From Arenimonas sp. SCN 70-307 (lineage in GTDB: Bacteria; Pseudomonadota; Gammaproteobacteria; Xanthomonadales; Xanthomonadaceae), in contig NZ_MEDO01000014.1 in NCBI RefSeq assembly GCF_001724815.1, forward strand, positions 496,001 to 560,000: 64,000 nucleotides of DNA, in the 5' to 3' direction. The notes under the pieces were generated by a model that was not told the origin of the DNA, did no database searches, and worked only from the letters and a program-made list of their open reading frames with translations. Made by a program: the position numbers and the translations under genes. Shown piece by piece: positions 46,620 to 55,150 of this stretch; within the stretch, counting starts at the first letter, position 1; every line of letters starts with the position of its first letter.

Positions 46620-47383
46620 TCCACGGGGCGGTGCCATTCCAGGGCCTGGTGGTCGAATCCCCGGGCCAGGCGCGGCTTGACCACCGCGAAAAAGGGCGAG
46701 ACGTCGAAATCCCGCGGCGCATACAGGCTGTGGTGGCGGATGTGCAGGATTTCCCGGCGCGCGCGCCGCCCTTGGGCACTGCCATCGTCGACGACCTCGA
46801 TCTCCGGCAGGATCGGGTAGCGGATCGACGCGAAGGCCTGGGCCAGCAGGCTCGAGCAGATCGCCTTGGTCGGCTCGCCGCTGCCCAGCGCCAGCATGCG
46901 GCGCTTGAGCGAGCCCGGCACCGGCGGGGTGCGCACCAGGAAGCGGGCCAGGTCGAGGATATTCTTGAGGTCGTAGCTGATGCGGCCACGGCGCTCGAGC
47001 ATGAAACGCACCAGCGCATCGCGGTCCTCGTCGGTCAGGCCGACCGGCCGGCAGATGCGCACGTGCAGGCCCGAAAACGTCGACAGCGGCACGGTGCGCA
47101 CGCCCTCGACCACGTCCACGTCCACCAGCACGTGCGGCTCCTCGGCCGAGGCCGCCGCGCCCAGCGGGTCGCCGATGCACAGCGCGGCGTGCGACCAGGT
47201 CGATTGCGTGAGGTATTTGACCGCGGTGGCGAAGCGGCTGCTGCCTTCCACCAGCAAGACATCGCCCCGGCGCAGCGTCGCCGCCAGCAGCCAGGGCGGG
47301 CTGGTGGGCAGGTGGCTGCTGCGCTCGCGCGGCTCGGCCAGGAAACGGGCCAGCCGCCGGCCGATGGCTTGCAGGGGCGACAT
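46553..47383 (-). CDS. YiiX/YebB-like (permuted NlpC/P60) hydrolase
   Basis: 276 residues. RRGDVLLVEGSSRFATAVKY is followed by TQSTWSHAALCIGD with the catalytic-type His. A later KAICSSLLAQAF supplies the catalytic Cys, the order seen in circularly permuted papain-fold enzymes (DUF830). No signal peptide is evident. Such proteins cleave amide bonds in peptides or lipids; the substrate is unknown. The stop lies inside the convergent metallo-beta-lactamase gene. Confidence 0.82.
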   Translation of the reverse strand: MSPLQAIGRRLARFLAEPRERSSHLPTSPPWLLAATLRRGDVLLVEGSSRFATAVKYLTQSTWSHAALCIGDPLGAAASAEEPHVLVDVDVVEGVRTVPLSTFSGLHVRICRPVGLTDEDRDALVRFMLERRGRISYDLKNILDLARFLVRTPPVPGSLKRRMLALGSGEPTKAICSSLLAQAFASIRYPILPEIEVVDDGSAQGRRARREILHIRHHSLYAPRDFDVSPFFAVVKPRLARGFDHQALEWHRPVDQSAAPASDSSLRRSQSSPPAA

Positions 47384-47416
47384 GCCGCCAGCCTAGCGCG
47401 GCCGGCGGCGCCGCGC

Positions 47417-48229
47417 TCAGGCGGCCGGGCGCTGGCCGGCCAGCAGTTCGCGCAGCTGGCGCAGCTTGGCCTTCACCCGCGTGGCGTGGTCGGGGCCCAT
47501 GCGCCAGAGCGCCTTGTGGCCGATCGAGGCCTGCTCCATCCGCGGGTCGGCGAACTCCCAGCGCGGCTTGCCCTCGGCCGGCACCAGGGCGATCGGGCCC
47601 TGCGGCTCGGGCGCGGCCAGCAGGTGGTCGAGCACCGCCACCAGGCGGTCGTTGAACTGGCTGCCGGGCGGGCCCACCTCGCGCCAGGCCTGCTGGAACA
47701 GCGGGTAGAAGCGCACGTAGGCCGAAACCAGCGCGCGCGAATCCACGCGCTCGAAGGTGGCCACGGCGGCGTCGTAGCGGGCGAAGTTGGCGGCATCGAG
47801 GTAGCGCATACCGGCGGCCTCGGTGGTGGCCAGGCCGCCCTCGACCGGCCGGGCGGCATAGGCCTGGCGGTTGATGTCGCGGCGCGGCAGCGCGTCGATG
47901 GTGGTCACCAGCCGCTGCACGAGGTGGGTGGGCAGCAGCCACTGGGCCAGGTCGCCGCCCTCGAGCAGGGCCGAGAGCGCGGCCCAGGCGGCGCCGTCGC
48001 TGTCCTCGAGCGCCGGCAGCGGCTCGGCGGGCGCCTCGGGCAGCACGGGCACGGCCTCGATGGGGTACTCCACCGCGGGCGCGGCGTCGGGCGTGGCCAC
48101 GGCGGCGGGCGCGGCCTGCACCGGGGCGGGCGCGGGCTCCCCGCGCGGGTAGAACTTCCAGGCCAGCACGCCGGCCACGCCAAGGAAAGCCACCGCCAGC
48201 AGCGGTCCGGGATTGATTCGCCTGGCCAT
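47417..48229 (-). CDS. DUF3014 membrane-anchored protein
   Basis: 270 residues. One N-terminal membrane anchor (about 8-25, PLLAVAFLGVAGVLAW) is followed by a Pro/Ala/Glu-rich spacer (30-75). A periplasmic helical domain has LPTHLVQRLVTTIDALPRR, YPLFQQAWREVG and FNDRLVAVLDHLLA, typical of DUF3014. The function is unknown. I prefer the ATG at 48229, which is 5 nt from GGAGG, over the GTG at 48232. It is divergent from the tldD operon. Confidence 0.82.
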   Translation of the reverse strand: MARRINPGPLLAVAFLGVAGVLAWKFYPRGEPAPAPVQAAPAAVATPDAAPAVEYPIEAVPVLPEAPAEPLPALEDSDGAAWAALSALLEGGDLAQWLLPTHLVQRLVTTIDALPRRDINRQAYAARPVEGGLATTEAAGMRYLDAANFARYDAAVATFERVDSRALVSAYVRFYPLFQQAWREVGPPGSQFNDRLVAVLDHLLAAPEPQGPIALVPAEGKPRWEFADPRMEQASIGHKALWRMGPDHATRVKAKLRQLRELLAGQRPAA

Positions 48230-48386
48230 CACATCCTCCTACGGGGCACTTTTCCCAGACTGCCCGCACCAAGCTGAAGTTCCGCGATACGCAAGCTTCG
48301 GCGCGGCTAGGCCATTCGTCACTTGACCGTTCCCCGGCCCGGCCACCAGAGTCGGGCGGACCCACCGACCGCACTGGAGCACCCTG

Positions 48387-50015
48387 ATGGACAGACGCCA
48401 CTTCCTGACGATGTCAGGCCTGGGAATCGCCGGGCTCATGCTGCCCTACGGGCGCGTGATCGCCGCCGACGAGCTGGTGGGCACGCTCGACATCGCCATC
48501 AAGAAGGCCATCGCCGACACCGCCCTGCAGGCCGCCCGCGACGCCGGCGCCAGCTACTGCGACGTGCGCGTGGGCCGCTACCTGCAGCAGTTCGTGGTCA
48601 CCCGCGAGGACAAGGTCCAGAACGTGGTGAACACCGAATCGATCGGCGTGGGCGTGCGCGTCATCGCCAACGGCGCCTGGGGCTTCGCCGCCACCTCCGA
48701 CCTCGGCACCGCGGCCGTCGCCGCCGCCGCGCGCCAGGCCACCGCCATCGCCAAGGCCAACTCGCGCCTGCAGACCACGCCGGTGCAGCTGGCGCCGGTG
48801 AAGGGCGTCGGCGAGGTCAGCTGGGCCACCCCGATCAAGAAGAACGCGATGCAGGTGCCGATCAGCGAGAAGGTCGAGCTGCTGCTGGGCGTGAACGCCG
48901 CGGCCATGAAGGCCGGCGCCGACTTCGTCAATTCCACCCTGTTCCTGGTCAACGAGCAGAAGTACTTCGCCTCCACCGACGGCAGCTACATCGACCAGGA
49001 CGTGCACCGCATCTGGGCCCCGTTCACCGTCACCGCGGTGGACAAGGCCACGGGCAAGTTCCGCACCCGCGACGGCCTGGGTTCGCCGATGGGCATGGGC
49101 TACGAATACCTCGAGGGCAAGCCCGAACACCGCTTCGTCTCGCCCAACGGCGTGGTCAACTACGGCCTGAGCTACGACATCGTCGAGGACGCGCGCCTGG
49201 CCGCCGAGCAGGCCCGCGAGAAGCTCGCCGCGCCCTCGGTCAAGCCCGGCAAGTACGACCTGGTGCTCGACCCGACCAACCTGTGGCTCACCATCCACGA
49301 GAACGTGGGCCACCCGCTCGAGCTCGACCGCGTGCTGGGCTACGAGGCCAACTACGCCGGCACCAGCTTCGCCACGCTCGACAAGCGCGAGGACCGGTTC
49401 CAGTACGGCAACGACATCGTCAACCTGTTCGCCGACAAGGTGCAGGAAGGCAGCCTGGGCGCGGTCGGCTACGACGACGAGGGCGTCAAGACCAAGCGCT
49501 GGGACCTGGTGAAGGACGGCATCCTGGTGAACTACCAGGCCATCCGCGACCAGGCCCACATCCTGGGCGAGGCCGAGTCGCACGGCTGCTGCTACGCCGA
49601 CTCCTGGTCGAGCGTGCAGTTCCAGCGCATGGCCAACGTCTCGCTGGCGCCGGGTAAGCAAAAGCTCAGCGTCGCCGACATGATCAAGGACGTGGAAAAG
49701 GGCATCTACATCATCGGCGACGGCTCGTTCTCGATCGACCAGCAGCGCTACAACGCCCAGTTCGGCGGCCAGCTGTTCTATGAAATCGAGAACGGCCAGA
49801 TCAAGGGCATGCTCGAGGACGTGGCCTACCAGATCCGCACGCCGGAATTCTGGAACGCCTGCTCGGCCATCTGCGACGAATCCGACTACCGCCTCGGCGG
49901 CAGCTTCTTCGACGGCAAGGGCCAGCCCGGCCAGGTCTCGGCCGTGTCGCACGGCGCCTCGACCACCCGCTTCGACGGCATGAACGTCATCAACACCGCC
50001 CGCAACCTCGGCTGA
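48387..50015 (+). CDS. TldD-family metalloprotease with twin-arginine signal
   Basis: 542 residues. A Tat-type signal, MDRRHFLTMSGLGIAGL, with the RRHFL core opens the protein. The TldD/PmbA fold follows, with the zinc-protease motif HENVGHPLELD (His304, Glu305, His309). ESHGCCYADSWSS and EFWNACSAICDES lie further on and may include the third, Cys, ligand. Cytoplasmic TldD works with TldE to digest unfolded peptides and mature microcins; this one should act outside the inner membrane. It heads the eight-gene operon with moxR. A GGAG site precedes the ATG. Confidence 0.92.
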   Translation: MDRRHFLTMSGLGIAGLMLPYGRVIAADELVGTLDIAIKKAIADTALQAARDAGASYCDVRVGRYLQQFVVTREDKVQNVVNTESIGVGVRVIANGAWGFAATSDLGTAAVAAAARQATAIAKANSRLQTTPVQLAPVKGVGEVSWATPIKKNAMQVPISEKVELLLGVNAAAMKAGADFVNSTLFLVNEQKYFASTDGSYIDQDVHRIWAPFTVTAVDKATGKFRTRDGLGSPMGMGYEYLEGKPEHRFVSPNGVVNYGLSYDIVEDARLAAEQAREKLAAPSVKPGKYDLVLDPTNLWLTIHENVGHPLELDRVLGYEANYAGTSFATLDKREDRFQYGNDIVNLFADKVQEGSLGAVGYDDEGVKTKRWDLVKDGILVNYQAIRDQAHILGEAESHGCCYADSWSSVQFQRMANVSLAPGKQKLSVADMIKDVEKGIYIIGDGSFSIDQQRYNAQFGGQLFYEIENGQIKGMLEDVAYQIRTPEFWNACSAICDESDYRLGGSFFDGKGQPGQVSAVSHGASTTRFDGMNVINTARNLG

Positions 50016-50036
50016 CCGGCGCAGGAGCCTTAGACA

Positions 50037-51371
50037 ATGAGCATCTACACGGAAGAACAGGCCAAGGCGATCCTCGACAAGGTCATGAAGCTGTCGCAGG
50101 CCGACGAATGCACGGCCACGCTGACCGGTTCGATCGAGGGCAACATCCGCTTCGCCCTCAACGACGTCTCCACCAGCGGCATCGTCTCGAACGCGATGCT
50201 GATCGTGCAGTCGGCCTTCGGCAGGCGCGAGGGCGTGACCACCATCAACAGCTTCGACGACGCCTCGCTCGAGCGCGTCGTGCGCCGCTCGGAGGAGCTG
50301 GCCCGCCTGGCGCCGGAGAACCCGGAATACATGCCGGCCATCGACAAGCAGCAGTACACGCCCTCGCCCACCTTCGTGCAGGCCACGGCCGAGGTGACAC
50401 CCGAGCAGCGCGCCCAGATCGCCGCGGCGTCGATCGCGCCCTGCAAGGACGCCAAGCTCATCGCGGCCGGTTTCCTGCAGGACGGCCAGAGCTTCTTCGC
50501 CTTCGCCAACTCCAAGGGCAACTTCGGCTACCAGCGCGCCACCAACGTGGACTACACCTGCACGGTGCGCACCGAGGACGGTCGCGGCTCGGGCTGGGTG
50601 ACGCGCAACACCGGCGACATCCGCCGGTTCGACGCCGACGACGCCATCGCCGTGGCCATCCAGAAGGCGCGCGACTCCGCCGAGGCCAAGGCGCTCGAGC
50701 CGGGCAAGTACACCGTCATCCTCGAGCCGGCCGCGGCCGCGGGCCTGATCAGCTTCATGATGTTCTTCTTCGACGCGCGCCAGGCCGACGAAGGCCGCAG
50801 CTTCCTGTCGAAGAAGGGCGGCGGCACGCGCCTGGGCGAGCAGGTCTACGACCCGCGCGTGAACATCATCGCCGACCCCTGGCACCCGGAAGCCGCCGTG
50901 ATGCCCTGGGACCAGCAGGGCCTTCCGCGCGAGAAGCACCACGTCATCCGCGACGGCAAGGTCGAGTTCCTGAACTACTCGCGCTTCTGGGCCAAGGAAA
51001 AGGGCGTGCGCGCCATCGGCCAGCCGGGCAACCTGCTGATGGCCGGCGGCGACAAGTCCACCGCCGACCTGGTCAAGTCCACCCAGCGCGGCATCCTGGT
51101 CAGCCGCACCTGGTACATCCGCCTGGTCGACCCGCAGACCGTGCTGCTCACCGGCCTCACCCGCGACGGCACCTTCTACATCGAAAACGGCGAGATCAAG
51201 CACCCGGTGAAGAACTTCCGCTTCAACGAGTCGCCGGTGATCATGCTCAACAACATCGAGGAGCTCGGCAAGCCGGTGCGCATCAGCGGCGACGAATCGC
51301 CGTTCACCATGATGATCCCGCCGATGAAGCTGCGCGATTTCACCTTCACCTCGCTCTCCGACGCGGTGTGA
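50037..51371 (+). CDS. TldE/PmbA-family partner of TldD
   Basis: 444 residues of the TldD/PmbA family. The HExxxH motif is absent, as in TldE subunits: LEPAAAAGLISFMMFFF stands at that place. It starts MSIYTEEQAKAILDKVMK and has no signal peptide, unlike the TldD encoded 21 nt upstream. If the two form the usual heterodimer, TldE may be carried across the membrane by TldD's Tat signal, or each may act in a different compartment. A nearby GCAGGAG serves as ribosome-binding site. Confidence 0.9.
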   Translation: MSIYTEEQAKAILDKVMKLSQADECTATLTGSIEGNIRFALNDVSTSGIVSNAMLIVQSAFGRREGVTTINSFDDASLERVVRRSEELARLAPENPEYMPAIDKQQYTPSPTFVQATAEVTPEQRAQIAAASIAPCKDAKLIAAGFLQDGQSFFAFANSKGNFGYQRATNVDYTCTVRTEDGRGSGWVTRNTGDIRRFDADDAIAVAIQKARDSAEAKALEPGKYTVILEPAAAAGLISFMMFFFDARQADEGRSFLSKKGGGTRLGEQVYDPRVNIIADPWHPEAAVMPWDQQGLPREKHHVIRDGKVEFLNYSRFWAKEKGVRAIGQPGNLLMAGGDKSTADLVKSTQRGILVSRTWYIRLVDPQTVLLTGLTRDGTFYIENGEIKHPVKNFRFNESPVIMLNNIEELGKPVRISGDESPFTMMIPPMKLRDFTFTSLSDAV

Positions 51372-51393
51372 CCCGGGCCGGGAGGGGAAACGC

Positions 51394-52122
51394 ATGCAAC
51401 GCCGCGCCTTCCTCTCCCTGCTTTCCGCTTTTGTAGGAGGGGCTTCAGCCCCGAAGCTGTTCGCGCAAAGCTTCGCGCCTGAAGGCGCTCCTGCAAGGGC
51501 AACCGCGGACTACGACTTCTGGTTCACCCGCCTGGCCTACGACTCGGGCAACTGGGACGTGGACCAGCGCATGCCGGCCAACCTGGTCACCTCGCTGATC
51601 GACTACACCGGCCTGCGCGTGGACCCGAATGAACACGTGCTGGCCCTGGCCGACCCGCGCATGCTGCAGGCGCCGTTCTGCTACCTCTCGGGCCACAAGC
51701 TGGTCGAGTTCAACGCCGACGAGCGCCGCAACTTCGAGCGCTACGTGCGCAACGGCGGCTTCGTGTTCGTCGACGACTGCAACCACGACATCGACGGCCT
51801 GTTCGCCAAGAGCTTCGAGGCCGAGATGGCGCGCCTCTTCGGCCCGCGGGCGCTGGGCAAGCTGCCCAACGACCACCCCCTCTACTCGAGTTTCTTCAAG
51901 TTCGACGGCCCGCCCACCACCAGCTTCGAGCTCAATGGCTGGGGCGACGACCTGGTGCACGACTACCTCAAGGGCATCGAGATCGACGGCCGCCTGGGCG
52001 TGCTCTACAGCAACAAGGACTACGGCTGCGAATGGGACTACGACTGGCGCAACAAGCGCTGGCTCGCCGAGGACAACACCCGGTTCGCCGTCAACATCGT
52101 GATGTACGCCCTCACCGCCTGA
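51394..52122 (+). CDS. DUF4159 protein with REP-altered export signal
   Basis: 242 residues. The N-terminus MQRRAFLSLLSAF resembles a Tat signal. Residues 13-34 are then encoded by an inverted REP pair (51432-51495), so the signal's hydrophobic end and cleavage region are repeat-derived. The DUF4159 domain follows: DYDFWFTRLAYDSGNWDVDQ, a glutamine-amidotransferase-like core with FVFVDDCNHDIDGLF, and DDLVHDYLKGIEIDG. The function is unknown; it regularly neighbours MoxR/DUF58 genes. It lies 22 nt after tldE and 13 nt before moxR. Confidence 0.88.
   Translation: MQRRAFLSLLSAFVGGASAPKLFAQSFAPEGAPARATADYDFWFTRLAYDSGNWDVDQRMPANLVTSLIDYTGLRVDPNEHVLALADPRMLQAPFCYLSGHKLVEFNADERRNFERYVRNGGFVFVDDCNHDIDGLFAKSFEAEMARLFGPRALGKLPNDHPLYSSFFKFDGPPTTSFELNGWGDDLVHDYLKGIEIDGRLGVLYSNKDYGCEWDYDWRNKRWLAEDNTRFAVNIVMYALTA
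51432..51495. repeat. Inverted REP pair (REPIN) inside the DUF4159 gene
   Basis: A first copy (51432-51455, GTAGGAGGGGCTTCAGCC type) and an inverted second copy (51472-51495, matching the GCGCCTTCAGGCGC type at 7845 and 30435) are separated by 16 nt. The two arms are different subtypes of the same REP family. The unit is read through in frame at residues 13-34 of the DUF4159 protein. Confidence 0.85.
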
Positions 52123-52135
52123 CCCGGAGTTTCGC

Positions 52136-53125
<990 letters not shown>

Positions 53126-53132
53126 AACGCCG

Positions 53133-54023
53133 ATGGCCGGCCCCTCGCTGATTCCCGCCGACGTGCGCGCGCGCCTGCGCGGCCTGCGCCTGGGCGGGCG
53201 GCGGGCGGCCGGCGGCGACGGCTTCGGCCAGCACCGCAGCCGCAGCCGCGGCGCCGGGCTGGAATTCGCGCAGTACCGCGCCTACGAACCCGGCGACGAA
53301 CTGCGCCAGGTGGACTGGAAGCTCTACGCCCGCTCCGACCGCTTCTTCGTGCGCGAGGCCGAACGCGACAGCCCGCTTACCGCCTGGGTGCTGGTCGATG
53401 CGACGGCGTCGATGGGCCAGGCCGGCGCCGGCCACGGCACGCGCCTGGACGCGGCGCGCGCGCTGGCCGCCTGCACCATCGAACTGGCCCTGCGCCAGGG
53501 CGACCGTTTCGGCCTGGCCATCGTCGGCGGCGAGGGCCTGCAGCTGGTGCCCGCCGGCGCCGGCCCGCGCCAGCGAGACCGCTGCCTGCTGGCGCTGTCG
53601 GCCGTGGGCCCCGGCGGCCGCTGGCCCGACGAGGCGCGCCTGCGCCCGCTGTGGGAGCGCGTCGGCGCCGGCCACCTGGTACTGGCGCTGTCGGATGATT
53701 TCGACGAGGCCGCGGTGGCGCTGATGGAGAAGCTCTCGGCGGCGCGCCGCGAGGTGCTCAACATCCAGCTGCTCACCGACGAGGAGCGCGACTTCCCCTT
53801 CCGCGGCGGCCATCGCTTCATCGAGCCGGAAACCGGCGCCGAGCGCACCAGCGACGGCGCCGCGGCGCGCGCCGAATTCCTGCGCCGTTTCGCCGAGGCC
53901 CGCCAAGGCCTGCACGCCCGCCTGGCCGCGGCCGGCGTCCGGCGCGTCGAATACGTGCCCGACCAGCCGCTGGACGCGCCGCTGCGCGCGCTGTTCGCGG
54001 CCACGCCGGCGGAGCGCGCGTGA
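53133..54023 (+). CDS. DUF58 protein (VWA-like MoxR partner)
   Basis: 296 residues. It has the DUF58 core YRAYEPGDELRQVDWKLYAR and a degenerate VWA motif LVDATASMGQAG, with VLALSDDFDEA further on. It has no membrane segment, unlike many DUF58 proteins. It is expected to be a MoxR client or effector. The start is 7 nt after moxR and the stop overlaps the next start (GTGA). Confidence 0.93.
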   Translation: MAGPSLIPADVRARLRGLRLGGRRAAGGDGFGQHRSRSRGAGLEFAQYRAYEPGDELRQVDWKLYARSDRFFVREAERDSPLTAWVLVDATASMGQAGAGHGTRLDAARALAACTIELALRQGDRFGLAIVGGEGLQLVPAGAGPRQRDRCLLALSAVGPGGRWPDEARLRPLWERVGAGHLVLALSDDFDEAAVALMEKLSAARREVLNIQLLTDEERDFPFRGGHRFIEPETGAERTSDGAAARAEFLRRFAEARQGLHARLAAAGVRRVEYVPDQPLDAPLRALFAATPAERA

Positions 54024-55150
54024 GCCTGTCCTTCGCCCTGCCCGGCCTGCTCTGGGCGCTGGCCGCGATCGCGCTGCCGGTGCTGCTGCACCTGGTGCGG
54101 CGCGAGCGCCAGCACAAGACCGTGTTCGCCGCCCTTGAATGGCTCGATCCGCGCCAGCGCCCGCGCCGCCGCCTGCGCCTGCGCGACTGGCTGCTGCTGG
54201 CGCTGCGGGTGGCGCTGCTGGTCGCGCTGGCGCTGCTGCTGGCCGGGCTGCAGCGCGACGAGGCGCCGGGACCCGCGCGCGTCGTGCTGGTGCACCCGGC
54301 GCTGCCGGCGCCGGCGGGCCTGGCAGCGGAAGGCGAGCGCTGGCAGTGGCTGGCGGCCGGCTTCCCCGACACGGTGGCAGCGGCGCCATCGACGACGGAC
54401 GCGATGGCCAGCCTGCTGCGCGATTTCGACGCCACGCTCCCGGCCTCAACCACGCTGCAGGTGCGCCTGCCCGCCACGCTCGACGGCCTCGACGCGGCGC
54501 CACTGCAGTTGTCGCGCCCCGTGGACTGGCAGGTCGAAGACGTGTCGCCCGGTTCCGACGCGCCCCCGCCGCGCGCGCCGCTGGCCCTGGCCGTGCGCGG
54601 CGCCGCCGATGCACCGTCGCGGCGCTGGCTGCGCGCCCTGCACGCGGCCTGGCAGGCGGGTGCGGACGCGCCCATCGAGTTTGATGCCGACGGCGAGGCG
54701 CTGCCGCCCGCCACCGTCGTGATGGCCTGGACCGACGCGAACCCGCCCGACGAAGGCACGCTCGACTGGGCCGCGCAGGGCGGCACCCTGCTGCTCGACG
54801 CCACCACGCCCTGGCCGCTGGAACGCACGCCGGTGGCGCTCGACGGTGAAGGCTGGCTGCAGGGCGCCGGCCACGGCGCCGGGCGCGTGCTGCAGTGGCG
54901 CCAGCCGCTGTCGCCCGAGGCACTGCCGGCGATGCTCGAGCCCACGTTCCCCGGGCGGCTGCGCGCCGCGCTGCAACCCTCGCCACTGCCTGCGCGCGCC
55001 GACGCCCGTGCGGTCGAGCCCGGCGTCGGTGCCGCCGCGCCGCGGCCGCCGCCGCAGCCACTCGATGCGCCGCTGGCGTGGCTGGTGCTGGCGCTGTTCG
55101 CGCTCGAACGCCTGCTGTCGCTGTGGCCGTCGCGCCGGGTGCCCGCGTGA
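54020..55150 (+). CDS. BatA-like N-terminal double-membrane-domain protein
   Basis: 376 residues. The N-terminus MSLSFALPGLLWALAAIALP and the second helix DWLLLALRVALLVALALLL form the BatA/DUF double-membrane unit with the cytoplasmic LLHLVRRERQHK between them. The middle region (80-340) is variable and periplasmic, with no VWA MIDAS. A third helix, LAWLVLALFALERLL, is near the end. It probably anchors the MoxR/DUF58 machinery to the inner membrane. GTG start. Confidence 0.85.
   Translation: MSLSFALPGLLWALAAIALPVLLHLVRRERQHKTVFAALEWLDPRQRPRRRLRLRDWLLLALRVALLVALALLLAGLQRDEAPGPARVVLVHPALPAPAGLAAEGERWQWLAAGFPDTVAAAPSTTDAMASLLRDFDATLPASTTLQVRLPATLDGLDAAPLQLSRPVDWQVEDVSPGSDAPPPRAPLALAVRGAADAPSRRWLRALHAAWQAGADAPIEFDADGEALPPATVVMAWTDANPPDEGTLDWAAQGGTLLLDATTPWPLERTPVALDGEGWLQGAGHGAGRVLQWRQPLSPEALPAMLEPTFPGRLRAALQPSPLPARADARAVEPGVGAAAPRPPPQPLDAPLAWLVLALFALERLLSLWPSRRVPA

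Noticed and set aside
48414-51395. Minus-strand open frame of 993 codons
   Set aside because: It covers tldD and tldE on the other strand and has a Val/Asp/His/Gly-rich composition without motifs, while both sense genes are certain.
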